A stretch of 62,375 bases of DNA from an uncultured Clostridium sp. (GTDB lineage Bacteria > Bacillota > Clostridia > TANB77 > CAG-508). Shown piece by piece: positions 10,033-19,333 of the stretch (the stretch's first letter is position 1; each line of letters starts with the position of its first letter). The position numbers and the translations under genes are program-made. Location of the stretch: the NCBI GenBank assembly GCA_946497695.1, contig CAMMLJ010000008.1, positions 1 to 62,375 on the forward strand, given 5' to 3'. The notes below the pieces were generated by a model. It was given only the letters and a program-made list of their open reading frames with translations. It was not told the DNA's origin and did no database searches.

Positions 10033-11847
10033 GTGATTAAAAGGAATATTTTAAAAAATCTATTTATAAAAAAAGCTAACGAAAATAAGTTTTTAGAAGA
10101 AAATTATATAAGTCCTGCATATATAAATACTGAAAATCCTAAATATTTAGAAATAGATAATATGTATTATTCAGGGTTAATGATTGTAAATTATTTAAGA
10201 GAAAACGAAGAATTAATATTAAAAAATTTGATAGATACAGATATAAATATGAATGTTTCTATATTTTATGAAAAACAGGATAAATATAAAACATTAAAAG
10301 ATTTAACTTATAACATTGGGAATGTATCCGCAGATTTAAATGAAATAAATATTAATAGACAGGATGCAGATATAGCACAGTATACATATAATGACGCAAA
10401 ATTTATACGAAAAGAGATTCAAATAAATAATCAGGATATATATTATTTATATATTTATATTAATTTATTTTCTAATTCATTAAAAGATTTAGAATATAAT
10501 TTAAATAAAATTGAAGGAATTATACAAGGATCAGGAATGCAATCTAGAAGAGCAAATTTTAGGCAGGAACAAATATATAAAAGTAGCTTACCATTAATGT
10601 ATAATGACAAAGATTTAAAATTGACTACTAGAAGAAATATTTTAACAGATGGACTTATTAGTACATATCCATTTATTTCTTCATCACTATTTGATGAAAA
10701 AGGGGTTTATATAGGTAGAAATATTCATAATAATTCTATGATATTTATAGATAGATATAATAGCCAAAAATATAAGAATCCTAATATGTGTGTATTTGGA
10801 ATGTCTGGAGCTGGAAAATCGTTTTATATAAAATTATTAATATTAAGATATGGTTTGCAAGATATTAACCAATATGTAATAGATCCAGATAGAGAATATG
10901 GAAATATATGTAAAGCCTTAAATGGAACTTTTTTAAAAATTGGACCTACTTCAAATACATATATAAATGTATTTGATATAAGGGAAGAAAGCATAGAAAA
11001 AGATGAAAAAGGCTATCTTAGTGTAAAGTTAGACAAATTAAAAGGATTTTTTAATTTAATTTTTGGAGAAATGGATGAAGAAGAAAAATCTATTATAGAA
11101 GAAAAACTAATTGAATTGTATGAAAATAAAAATATAAATTTTAATGATAAAAGTTTATATAAAATGAAAAATAAAAAACTTGTTTTTAAAGAAAGTTCGG
11201 ATATGCCAATATTGCAAGATTTTTATGAAATATTGGGAAAAGATAAACGAACAAAAAAATTTCATATAAAATTATTACCTTTTGTAAAAGGTAGTTTAAA
11301 TTATTTTAATAAACATACAAATATAAAAGTTAAAAATAAATTAATAGTAGCAGATATATATGAATTAGGAGAAGAAAACATAAAGTATGGTATGTATATT
11401 TTTGTAGATTTATTTTGGGATTTAATTAAGCTTAATAGAAAGTCAAGAAAAGTTATTTATATGGATGAAATATGGAGATTAATAGGTGTAACATCAAATA
11501 AAGAAGTGGCTTCATTTATATATAAAATATTTAAAACTATAAGAAAATACGGAGGAAGCGGAGTAGCAATAACTCAAGATGTATCTGATTTATTCAGTTT
11601 AGATAATGGAACATATGGAAAAAGTATTTTAAATAATTCGAATATTAAAGCATTTTTTTGCTTAGAAGAAGAGAATATTAATATATTAGAAAAATATGCA
11701 AAATTATCAGAAAAGGAAAAAATAGAGATTAAATCATTTTCAAAAGGAGAATGTCTCATGTTTGTAGGCAATGATCATATTTTAGTAAAAATTGATGCAT
11801 CAAATTTTGAAAAAAATATAATAGAAAAAGGAGAGATTGTTAATTAA
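10033..11847 (+). CDS. VirB4/TraC-family conjugation-type ATPase
   Basis: VirB4 proteins are cytoplasmic ATPases that energise type IV secretion and conjugation channels. This 604-residue protein has Walker A GMSGAGKS near residue 256, the downstream motif IDPDREYGNIC typical of VirB4/HerA-like ATPases, Walker B KVIYMDEIWRLIG near residue 473 and the sensor segment GVAITQDVSDLF near 510. The first 230 residues form a VirB4-type N-terminal region. Translation appears to start at GTG 10033 immediately after the previous stop. It overlaps the next gene by 11 bases. No VirD4/TcpA coupling protein, relaxase, VirB6 or PrgI gene is visible anywhere in the window, so the partner machinery is unknown. 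Confidence 0.85.
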   Translation: MIKRNILKNLFIKKANENKFLEENYISPAYINTENPKYLEIDNMYYSGLMIVNYLRENEELILKNLIDTDINMNVSIFYEKQDKYKTLKDLTYNIGNVSADLNEININRQDADIAQYTYNDAKFIRKEIQINNQDIYYLYIYINLFSNSLKDLEYNLNKIEGIIQGSGMQSRRANFRQEQIYKSSLPLMYNDKDLKLTTRRNILTDGLISTYPFISSSLFDEKGVYIGRNIHNNSMIFIDRYNSQKYKNPNMCVFGMSGAGKSFYIKLLILRYGLQDINQYVIDPDREYGNICKALNGTFLKIGPTSNTYINVFDIREESIEKDEKGYLSVKLDKLKGFFNLIFGEMDEEEKSIIEEKLIELYENKNINFNDKSLYKMKNKKLVFKESSDMPILQDFYEILGKDKRTKKFHIKLLPFVKGSLNYFNKHTNIKVKNKLIVADIYELGEENIKYGMYIFVDLFWDLIKLNRKSRKVIYMDEIWRLIGVTSNKEVASFIYKIFKTIRKYGGSGVAITQDVSDLFSLDNGTYGKSILNNSNIKAFFCLEEENINILEKYAKLSEKEKIEIKSFSKGECLMFVGNDHILVKIDASNFEKNIIEKGEIVN

Positions 11848-12472
11848 AAAGATAATAAATATATTTGGATGTAATGGTGTTGGAAAAAGTGTTATAACAG
11901 TTTTATTAGCAGACATATTTGCAGAGAAAAAGATAAAGGTTTTAATAATTGATGCAAATTTTAATGATTATAGTATTTATAAAATATTTAATAAAATGCC
12001 AGAAAAAAGAATAGTAAATATAGATAATATTAATTTATCAAATAAATATTCAAAAATTGAGGCCGAGTATTTCAATATAATTATTTTTGACAATCCAAAT
12101 ATAAATTTTTTAAAAACAAAAGACTTATTAAAAGATTCTACAAATATATTTTTATCAGAATGTAATTTACTAGGAATAAAAAAAATAAGTAGGTTAATTA
12201 ATAGATATACTAAAGAAATAAAAAAAGAAAGTATAAGACTTATTTTTAATAAATACAATTCTAATTCGATAGATAAAGAAATTTTATATAAAATTTTTAA
12301 ATCGATAAAAATTCTAGGAATAATAAAATATACTTCAAACATAGATATATTTATAAATTCAGAGAAATTAATAAAAATAAAAGCAATTAGAAAAGATTTA
12401 TTGGAAATAGCAGAAAATTTATTAAAGGAGAATAAGAAATATGGATATAAGCATACAGAACGAGATAAGTGA
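11837..12472 (+). CDS. ParA/MinD-like P-loop ATPase
   Basis: The 211 residues look like a small SIMIBI-class (ParA/MinD/CpaE) ATPase. The P-loop is GCNGVGKS near residue 11, followed by a helix and a strand VLIIDANFND equivalent to the A' motif, then NIIIFDNPN at the usual Walker B/switch position. The signature lysine of the deviant Walker A motif (KGGxGKT) appears as cysteine, so nucleotide-dependent dimerisation may differ. The TTG start overlaps the end of the VirB4-like gene and follows AAAGGAG. It overlaps the next gene by 32 bases. In other systems such proteins position secretion or pilus machines; that role is inference here. Confidence 0.65.
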   Translation: MLIKKIINIFGCNGVGKSVITVLLADIFAEKKIKVLIIDANFNDYSIYKIFNKMPEKRIVNIDNINLSNKYSKIEAEYFNIIIFDNPNINFLKTKDLLKDSTNIFLSECNLLGIKKISRLINRYTKEIKKESIRLIFNKYNSNSIDKEILYKIFKSIKILGIIKYTSNIDIFINSEKLIKIKAIRKDLLEIAENLLKENKKYGYKHTERDK

Positions 12473-13154
12473 TAAAAATATAGAAGTAGAGAAAGAACAA
12501 AAAAATTTTTTAGAAACAACATTAGGTGGAATTATAAACACAGGACTCGATGTAGGTATTAAATTTTTATTACCAGACTTTATAGAAGATGAAGTTATAC
12601 AGATAAAAGATAGTATATTAAAAAACGGATTTAAAGAAGGTCTTAATACAGCAATAGATGAAGCAATAAATTTAGGGAAAAGTGCACTTGGAATTTTTAC
12701 AGGTAAATTTGATGATATTTCTCAAATGCAAAAAGCAATAGAGACAGGGGGAATAATAGATTCAATATCAAACGGAATAGATATAGGATTGAATAAAATA
12801 AGTAGTAATGGAAAACTAAATAAGAATATAACAAATGTAATAAAAAAAGGAAAAAATTTAATATTAGATAATATAAGCAACAATATAGAAGAAATGATTG
12901 TTAAGCAAGGAAACGAGATAAATAAATTTGAAGAATCAATAAATAATTGGAAAAATGCTTATGAGAATAAAGACTTTAATTTAATGGAAAAGGAAATAAA
13001 AAATGTAAATAAATATATAGAAAAAATAATGCCATTAGAAAATTTAATAAAAGAAGCAAGAACAATAGAAAATATACACAATTTAATAAAAAATAATAAT
13101 AAAAATTTCGATATTAGTGAAGTGGAATTAGAAGCTGCTAATGTATTAGTATAA
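12441..13154 (+). CDS. Helical protein of unknown function, last gene of cassette
   Basis: I do not recognise this 237-residue protein. It begins with an acidic segment followed by alternating hydrophobic and Gly-rich stretches (LGGIINTGLDVGIKFLLP, GLNTAIDEAINLGKSALG, GGIIDSISNGIDIGLNKI) that could be amphipathic or membrane-associating helices. A charged, probably coiled C-terminal half follows from about residue 140. No signal peptide is apparent. The ATG at 12441 has AAGGAG eight bases upstream. It overlaps the ParA-like gene, so it is part of the same translational unit and probably works with the two ATPases. Confidence 0.6.
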   Translation: MDISIQNEISDKNIEVEKEQKNFLETTLGGIINTGLDVGIKFLLPDFIEDEVIQIKDSILKNGFKEGLNTAIDEAINLGKSALGIFTGKFDDISQMQKAIETGGIIDSISNGIDIGLNKISSNGKLNKNITNVIKKGKNLILDNISNNIEEMIVKQGNEINKFEESINNWKNAYENKDFNLMEKEIKNVNKYIEKIMPLENLIKEARTIENIHNLIKNNNKNFDISEVELEAANVLV

Positions 13155-13195
13155 AAGTGTTTTTTTGTTAATTCCGTAAGATTTTCGAATAATTT

Positions 13196-13224
13196 CCTTG
13201 CATATTTTTTCCTGTTTTAGTATA
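13196..13224 (+). promoter_or_regulatory. gyrA promoter
   Basis: TTGCAT (13196-13201), a 17-base spacer and a perfect TATAAT (13219-13224) lie 39 bases upstream of the gyrA start. gyrA is therefore transcribed independently of gyrB here. Confidence 0.75.
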
Positions 13225-13262
13225 ATACATTATGTAGCAGAAAGAAGAAAAGAGGTAAAGAA

Positions 13263-15710
13263 ATGGACAACCATGATGGAAAAATAATTGAAAGAGATAT
13301 CGAAAACGAAATGAAAACAGCATACATAAGTTATGCTATGAGTGTTATTGTACAAAGAGCTTTACCAGACGTAAGAGATGGTTTAAAACCTGTTCATAGA
13401 AGAATTTTATATGCAATGCATGAAGATGGAATTACTTCAGATAAACCATACAGAAAATGTGCAAATACTGTAGGTTCTGTTTTGGGAAGATACCATCCAC
13501 ATGGAGATTCTTCAGTTTATGATGCAATGGTAAGAATGGCACAAGACTTCTCTTTAAGATATATGTTAATAGATGGGCATGGAAACTTTGGTTCTATAGA
13601 TGGTGATGGTGCTGCAGCAATGAGGTATACAGAAGCAAGAATGTCTAAAATAGCAGAATACATGCTTACAGATATAGAAAAAAATACAGTAGATTTTATG
13701 CCAAACTATGATGATAGATTACAAGAGCCAACAGTATTACCTTCAAAGATACCACAATTATTAATTAATGGTTCTTCTGGAATAGCTGTTGGAATGGCAA
13801 CAAATATACCACCACATAATTTAACAGAAGTTTGTGATGGAATTATCAGAATAATTGAAGAACCAAATCTGTCAGATGATGAATTAATGACAATTATAAA
13901 AGGTCCAGATTTTCCTACTGGTGGAATGATATTAGGAAAAGACGGAATAAGAGAGGCATATAAAACTGGAAAAGGAAAAATAATTGTCAGAGCAGAAGCA
14001 GAGATAGAGGAAATGGCAAATAACAAACAAAGAATAATAGTAACATCATTGCCATATCAAGTTAATAAAGCTAGATTAATAGAAAATATATCTAAATTAG
14101 TAAGAGAAAAAAGAATAGAAGGAATATCTGAATTAAGAGATGAATCTGATAGAAATGATAGAGTTAGAATTGTAATTGAATTAAAAAGAGATGCTAGAGC
14201 ACAAGTCGTTTTAAATCAATTATATAAAAATACTCAAATGCAAGATACTTTTGGTGCAATATTATTAGCATTAGTTGATGGAGAACCAAAAATATTAACA
14301 TTAAGACAATGTTTAGATTATTATATAGATCATAGAAAAACAGTAATTATAAGAAGAACTAAATTTGAATTAGATAAAGCATTAGCAAGAGCACATATAT
14401 TAGAAGGATTAAGAATAGCTATAGATAATATAGATGAAGTTATTAGTATAATTAGAAGTTCTTATGATGATGCAAAAGAAAGATTAATAGAAAGATTTGG
14501 TCTAACAGATATACAAGCTCAAGCAATTTTAGATATGAGATTAAAAACTTTATCTGGTTTGCAAAGAGAGAAGATAGAAGAAGAATATAAACAATTAATG
14601 GAATTAATAGCACATTTAAGAGAAATTCTAAGTAATGAACAACTTGTATATGACATAATAAAAGAAGACTTAATAGAAGTAAAAACTAAATTTGGCGATG
14701 AAAGATTAACAAAAATAAAACCTGCTGAAGGAGATATAGAAGAAGAAGACTTAATTAAAGAAGAACAAATAATAGTAGCATTAACTCATTTTGGATATAT
14801 CAAGAGAATGCCTGCAGATACATATAAGAGTCAACGTAGAGGTGGAAAAGGAATTACAGGTATTTCTACAAGAGCAGAAGACTTTGTTACAGAAATATTT
14901 ACAGCATCTACACATGATACTATATTATTCTTTAGTAATAAAGGAAAATTATATAGATTACGTGGATATGAAATTCCAGAAGCTGGTAGAACTGCAAAAG
15001 GAACAGCAATTGTTAACTTATTAAGTTTAGATGCTGGAGAAAAAATAACAGCAGTTATTCCAATCTCTAATTTTGCAGAAGGTAAATATTTGTTAATGGC
15101 AACACAAAAAGGATTCATAAAGAAAACAGCACTTACAGAATATAATTCTGCAAGAAAGACAGGGCTTCAAGCTATAACGTTAAAAGATGAAGATGAATTA
15201 ATTGCTGTAAGATTAACAGACGGTCAAGATAATGTTGTTTTAGTAACAGAAGATGGAATGAGCATAACATTTAGTGAACAAGATGTAAGACCAATGGGTA
15301 GAACAGCACAAGGAGTAATTGGTATAAAACTTGGTGAAGGTGATAAAGTTATAGGTATGGAATCTATTATAGCCGGAACAAATGCAACATTATTAGCAAT
15401 TACAGAACATGGATTTGGAAAAAGAACAGATTTAGATGAATACAGAGTTCAAAATAGAGGTGGAAGAGGAGTAATAACATATAAAGTTACTCAAAAGACT
15501 GGAAAATTAGTTGGAATTCGAGTTACAGACGATTCAAATGATGTTATGATGATAACAGACACTGGTACGATAATAAGAATAAGTGTTAAGGATGTAAGTG
15601 TATTAGGAAGATCAACACAAGGTGTAACTTTAATGAGAACTAATGATGGTGGAAAAGTAGTAAGTATAGAACTAGTTGAACCAGAAGAAACTAATGAAAA
15701 TAAGGAATAA
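13263..15710 (+). CDS. gyrA: DNA gyrase subunit A
   Basis: GyrA carries the catalytic tyrosine that cuts and rejoins DNA in gyrase. The 815 residues contain the breakage-reunion domain with AAAMRYTEARM (the tyrosine is in this motif) and six C-terminal pinwheel blades, including QRRGGKGITG, which fits the GyrA box. The quinolone-resistance region reads HPHGDSSVYDAMVRMAQ, with the serine and aspartate of quinolone-sensitive enzymes. The ATG follows AAGAGG. It has its own promoter and a terminator downstream. Confidence 0.97.
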   Translation: MDNHDGKIIERDIENEMKTAYISYAMSVIVQRALPDVRDGLKPVHRRILYAMHEDGITSDKPYRKCANTVGSVLGRYHPHGDSSVYDAMVRMAQDFSLRYMLIDGHGNFGSIDGDGAAAMRYTEARMSKIAEYMLTDIEKNTVDFMPNYDDRLQEPTVLPSKIPQLLINGSSGIAVGMATNIPPHNLTEVCDGIIRIIEEPNLSDDELMTIIKGPDFPTGGMILGKDGIREAYKTGKGKIIVRAEAEIEEMANNKQRIIVTSLPYQVNKARLIENISKLVREKRIEGISELRDESDRNDRVRIVIELKRDARAQVVLNQLYKNTQMQDTFGAILLALVDGEPKILTLRQCLDYYIDHRKTVIIRRTKFELDKALARAHILEGLRIAIDNIDEVISIIRSSYDDAKERLIERFGLTDIQAQAILDMRLKTLSGLQREKIEEEYKQLMELIAHLREILSNEQLVYDIIKEDLIEVKTKFGDERLTKIKPAEGDIEEEDLIKEEQIIVALTHFGYIKRMPADTYKSQRRGGKGITGISTRAEDFVTEIFTASTHDTILFFSNKGKLYRLRGYEIPEAGRTAKGTAIVNLLSLDAGEKITAVIPISNFAEGKYLLMATQKGFIKKTALTEYNSARKTGLQAITLKDEDELIAVRLTDGQDNVVLVTEDGMSITFSEQDVRPMGRTAQGVIGIKLGEGDKVIGMESIIAGTNATLLAITEHGFGKRTDLDEYRVQNRGGRGVITYKVTQKTGKLVGIRVTDDSNDVMMITDTGTIIRISVKDVSVLGRSTQGVTLMRTNDGGKVVSIELVEPEETNENKE

Positions 15711-15741
15711 TAGATATAAATACAATATATAAATAATTCAA

Positions 15742-15777
15742 AAAGAGTCTAATAGAATATCTATTAGACTCTTTCTA
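15742..15777 (+). terminator. Terminator after gyrA
   Basis: The stem AAAGAGTCTAATAG (15742-15755) pairs perfectly with 15761-15774 around a five-base loop. The T run after it is short. Confidence 0.75.
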
Positions 15778-15802
15778 GATAAAAAATAACGGAGATGAAA
15801 TA

Positions 15803-17284
15803 ATGAATAAAAAAATTAATCAAACGATAATGCAATATTTTGAATGGTATTTACCACCTAGTTGTGGACTATGGAGAAAAGTTGCAAATGAAGCAAGTTA
15901 TTTGGATAGTATTGGAATTACAGGAGTATGGCTACCACCGGCTTATAAAGGCGAGGGAGGCAATCATGATACTGGGTATGGTGTTTATGATTTATATGAT
16001 CTAGGGGAGTTTAATCAAAAAGGCTCAATAAATACAAAGTATGGTAGTAAAGATGAATATATAAATGCTATAAAGGTATTAAAAGGAAATAACTTGGAAG
16101 TATATGCAGATATTGTTTTAAACCATAGATTAGGAGCAGATGGAACAGAAGAAGTTATGGCAATAGAAGAAGAGCCTAATAATAGAACTGTTGAAATTAA
16201 TAAACCAATATTTATAGATGCATGGACAAAATATAATTTTGATGGAAGAAATAATAAATATTCTGATTTTAAGTGGAATTGGACACATTTTCATGGGGTT
16301 GATTGGGATGAAAAACAGAAAAGAAAAGGTATATTTAAATTTTATGGAAAACATTGGGATGTAGATGTTGATAAAGAAAATGGAAATTTTGATTATTTAA
16401 TGGGGGCAGATGTTGATTTTAATAATGTAGATGTTATTCAAGAATTAAATAAATGGGGAGACTGGTATGTAAATACTACGAATGTAGATGGATTTAGATT
16501 AGATGCTGTAAAACATATTAGGGCAGGTTTTTACAAAGAATGGTTAGAAAACATAAAAGAAGAATTTGCAAAAGATTTCTTTACAGTTGGAGAATATTGG
16601 ACTACTAATATTTTTGCAATAAATAATTATTTAAAAGAAGTAAATTATGAAATGAAACTATTTGATGTACCATTACATTATAATTTATTTAATGCTTCAA
16701 ATTCTTCTGGAAATTATGATATGAGAACTATTTTGGATAATACTCTTGTAAAAGAAAACCCAGAATATGCAGTAACATTTGTAGATAATCATGATACGCA
16801 ATTAGGACAATCTTTAAATTCTTGGGTACAAGATTGGTTTAAACCATTAGCATATGCATTGATTTTATTGAGAAAAGATGGAATTCCTTGTATTTTTTAT
16901 GGTGATTATTATGGAATAGAACATGATAATATTCCACCTAAAAAGAAATTGTTAGAAAACATGATAAAAGCAAGAAAACATTTTTCATATGGAAAACAAA
17001 GAGATTATTTTAAAAATGAAAATATAATAGGATGGGTTAGAGAAGGAGATACAGATCATACAGATTCTGGCTTAGCAGTTGTAATGAGTGATAATGCAGG
17101 TGGCTGTATAGAAATGAATATGGGGGAAAGATTAGCTAATACAGTATTTTATGATTGTACAGGAAATTTAGATGAAACCGTATATGTAGATGCAAATGGA
17201 AATGGAATATTTTATTGTGCAGGAGGAAGTGTTTCTGTTTGGATAAAAAAAGATAATATATATGATAAAAAGGAAGAAGAATAA
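15803..17284 (+). CDS. Intracellular alpha-amylase, GH13 (AmyS-like)
   Basis: The enzyme hydrolyses alpha-1,4-glucan bonds. The 493 residues lack a signal peptide, so it probably acts on glycogen or imported maltodextrin in the cytoplasm. GH13 motifs are in order: ADIVLNHR (region I), GFRLDAVKHI with the nucleophile Asp near 233, FTVGEYW with the acid Glu near 263, and FVDNHDTQ with Asp near 329. The start MQYFEWYLP and the overall length fit the GH13 subfamily 5 cytoplasmic amylases. The ATG follows CGGAGATG. It stands alone between two hairpins. Confidence 0.93.
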   Translation: MNKKINQTIMQYFEWYLPPSCGLWRKVANEASYLDSIGITGVWLPPAYKGEGGNHDTGYGVYDLYDLGEFNQKGSINTKYGSKDEYINAIKVLKGNNLEVYADIVLNHRLGADGTEEVMAIEEEPNNRTVEINKPIFIDAWTKYNFDGRNNKYSDFKWNWTHFHGVDWDEKQKRKGIFKFYGKHWDVDVDKENGNFDYLMGADVDFNNVDVIQELNKWGDWYVNTTNVDGFRLDAVKHIRAGFYKEWLENIKEEFAKDFFTVGEYWTTNIFAINNYLKEVNYEMKLFDVPLHYNLFNASNSSGNYDMRTILDNTLVKENPEYAVTFVDNHDTQLGQSLNSWVQDWFKPLAYALILLRKDGIPCIFYGDYYGIEHDNIPPKKKLLENMIKARKHFSYGKQRDYFKNENIIGWVREGDTDHTDSGLAVVMSDNAGGCIEMNMGERLANTVFYDCTGNLDETVYVDANGNGIFYCAGGSVSVWIKKDNIYDKKEEE

Positions 17285-17301
17285 CCTTTTGGAGTTAAAA
17301 A

Positions 17302-17351
17302 GCACATAAAAATAGGAATTTATTATAAATATAAATTCCTATTTTTATGCG
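17302..17351. terminator. Bidirectional terminator between amylase and minus-strand gene
   Basis: A long stem includes ATAAAAATAGGAATTTAT and its complement, with A runs on one side and T runs on the other. It can end transcription from both convergent genes. Confidence 0.8.
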
Positions 17352-17360
17352 AGAATTTAA

Positions 17361-18989
17361 TTAGTCAAAATCAGTAATATTTTTTATAGAATAATCTTTA
17401 GTTAAAATTTTATCATTAATCGATTTAATAAAATAGTTTTCTAATAATTTAATTTCATCATCTGTAAATATTGAGGATACAAAATTTGACAGAGGAGTAT
17501 TGCGTAATGCAGTAGTGGCAAAAATTTCAGAAAACATAATTACTCGATCTTCTTTTGTAGCTTTTAATAAATCTAAATGGACCTTTTTAGCTGCTTTAAT
17601 AAAAGTTTTAGGAATTATTTCATCTTCATCACACAAAATAAAATCTATAATTAATCCTAATTGGTATAAAGTAGTAAAAATTGACTCGGTAGTTGGATAA
17701 ATGTATATTTCAAAATTGGTATTTAAAATGTTTTTATATAGATATGATCTATATTCTGTCATGCCTTTATTTGATATAAATATATTAACTTTTTTATCAT
17801 TAAATAATTCCAAAAAGTTAAATTTATTTTGAGCTAAAGCTATTGCTTCTATTATTAAATCTTTATTAATTACATTATTATTAGATATATCTAATAATTT
17901 ATATCTGTTAATAATATCAGTTGCATATATTTTTGCTAAATAAGTCTCTTTTAGATTTTTTATTTTTTCACAAAATCCCATAATAGGAGTATCATTAGCA
18001 CTAAAAATTTGTATGTTACTATATTTTATATTATCAATAATCAATTTTGAACGAGAACTTTTTTGTGTAGCGATTTTTTGGAATTTATATAATACTTCAG
18101 CTAAGCATTCTTCATTTTCAATTAATTTAAGCTTATTTAAAATATCAATCATATCATCAAAAGTAACTACTGTTTTAATTTTGTCAAGAATATAATCCTT
18201 AAAATCATTAGAATCTATTTTTTTATCAGAATTATTTTTAATATTTAATCTAATATCTTTTTTAGAATTTTTTCTTGATTGAATTGCTGAATCTTTTCTA
18301 TATTGTCCATTAGCGTTTAAAATAAAATGATATATTTTGAAAAATTTATTTTGTTCAGGTATAGAATGAATTGATACTAACATATCATCTTTTTCTTGTA
18401 TATCACTAACAGGAAAATTATTATTACAGTTAAAGTTTTGTAAAATTTCTAATTGAGATTCTTTTATTTCTTGATAAGTTTTTTCTCTATTTATTGTTAT
18501 TGTAAAACCGAAATTTATATTTTTATTTGAATAACCCAATAACTGTTTTAATTGGTTTTCAAATTTTCCCCAAACTTTATTTTCACCCAAAGCTAATTGA
18601 ATATATCTATGTTCATAATTTTGGTATAAAAAGAAATCTATTTCACCGATTTCTTTTTCTGCGAAACCTCCTCTAGCTTCTCTTTCTATAATAATGTTTT
18701 TTAGCTCTAGAGCAAATTGCATTCTACTTTTTATATCATCACTTATTTCATCTTCGGTATATTTTTCTAATCTAACAGGATCTAATTCCATTTGTTTTAT
18801 TACGTTACTAATTTGTGTAATTATAAACTCCTCAGAACAATCCTGAATATGTTCAGCTTCAAGAGAGGCTTGGACCTGTTTTCTAATATCATTTGGCATT
18901 AAATCTAAATAATCTCTTAGATCCACACCCATAGAATTAAATGTGTTTATGTCTGTTTGATATAAATTTACGATACTATCTATAAACAA
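17361..18989 (-). CDS. Putative defence-type protein with restriction-endonuclease-like domain (largest intact part)
   Basis: This 542-residue frame opens at a TTG at 18989. I do not recognise the whole protein. Around residues 95-165 the pattern ARGGFAEKEIGEIDFFLYQ, then YIQLALGENKV, then LKQLLGY and NFGFTITIN resembles a restriction-endonuclease-like module seen in some bacterial defence ATPases. A clear catalytic lysine is not obvious. The rest is helix-rich and soluble. Reading on upstream in the same frame gives a natural continuation (FYEGDLFWDWDFLFIDS), so the TTG is probably not the real start and this is the body of a longer, frameshifted gene. Confidence 0.5.
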   Translation of the reverse strand: MFIDSIVNLYQTDINTFNSMGVDLRDYLDLMPNDIRKQVQASLEAEHIQDCSEEFIITQISNVIKQMELDPVRLEKYTEDEISDDIKSRMQFALELKNIIIEREARGGFAEKEIGEIDFFLYQNYEHRYIQLALGENKVWGKFENQLKQLLGYSNKNINFGFTITINREKTYQEIKESQLEILQNFNCNNNFPVSDIQEKDDMLVSIHSIPEQNKFFKIYHFILNANGQYRKDSAIQSRKNSKKDIRLNIKNNSDKKIDSNDFKDYILDKIKTVVTFDDMIDILNKLKLIENEECLAEVLYKFQKIATQKSSRSKLIIDNIKYSNIQIFSANDTPIMGFCEKIKNLKETYLAKIYATDIINRYKLLDISNNNVINKDLIIEAIALAQNKFNFLELFNDKKVNIFISNKGMTEYRSYLYKNILNTNFEIYIYPTTESIFTTLYQLGLIIDFILCDEDEIIPKTFIKAAKKVHLDLLKATKEDRVIMFSEIFATTALRNTPLSNFVSSIFTDDEIKLLENYFIKSINDKILTKDYSIKNITDFD

Positions 18990-19333
18990 AAAGTCCCAAT
19001 CCCAGAATAAATCCCCCTCATAAAATGACTATTATTAATTTGCTTTAATATTTCAATTTCGTCAGGTTCATAATTTTCTATATCTTTAACATAAAATTTG
19101 AATATATTCCTTTGGCCTTTTTTTCTGAAACGTTCAAAATCATCCTTTTGATTAAAAAAGTCTTGAAATATTCTAAATAATACATATTCATGAAGACCAG
19201 TTAACTCATGTAAATAGTTATCTCTAGTCCAATCCTGTAAATCATGTAATGTATTGATGCATTTTTCTATATTTTGCCTACAAAGATGTTTAGGAAAAAA
19301 TGATTCTAGGCTCTTCTTTATCACTATCTTCAA
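18980..19333 (-). CDS. Middle fragment of the frameshifted gene
   Basis: This 117-residue frame (start ATG at 19333) has no ribosome binding site of its own. It begins inside the 45-codon N-terminal frame and ends ten bases inside the 542-residue frame. Its content (KCINTLHDLQDWTRDNY, HELTGLHEYVLFRIFQD) is helical and soluble, and I cannot assign a family. The last eleven residues, GIYSGIGTFCL, look like out-of-frame translation. It is best treated as part of the larger broken gene. Confidence 0.4.
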   Translation of the reverse strand: MKIVIKKSLESFFPKHLCRQNIEKCINTLHDLQDWTRDNYLHELTGLHEYVLFRIFQDFFNQKDDFERFRKKGQRNIFKFYVKDIENYEPDEIEILKQINNSHFMRGIYSGIGTFCL

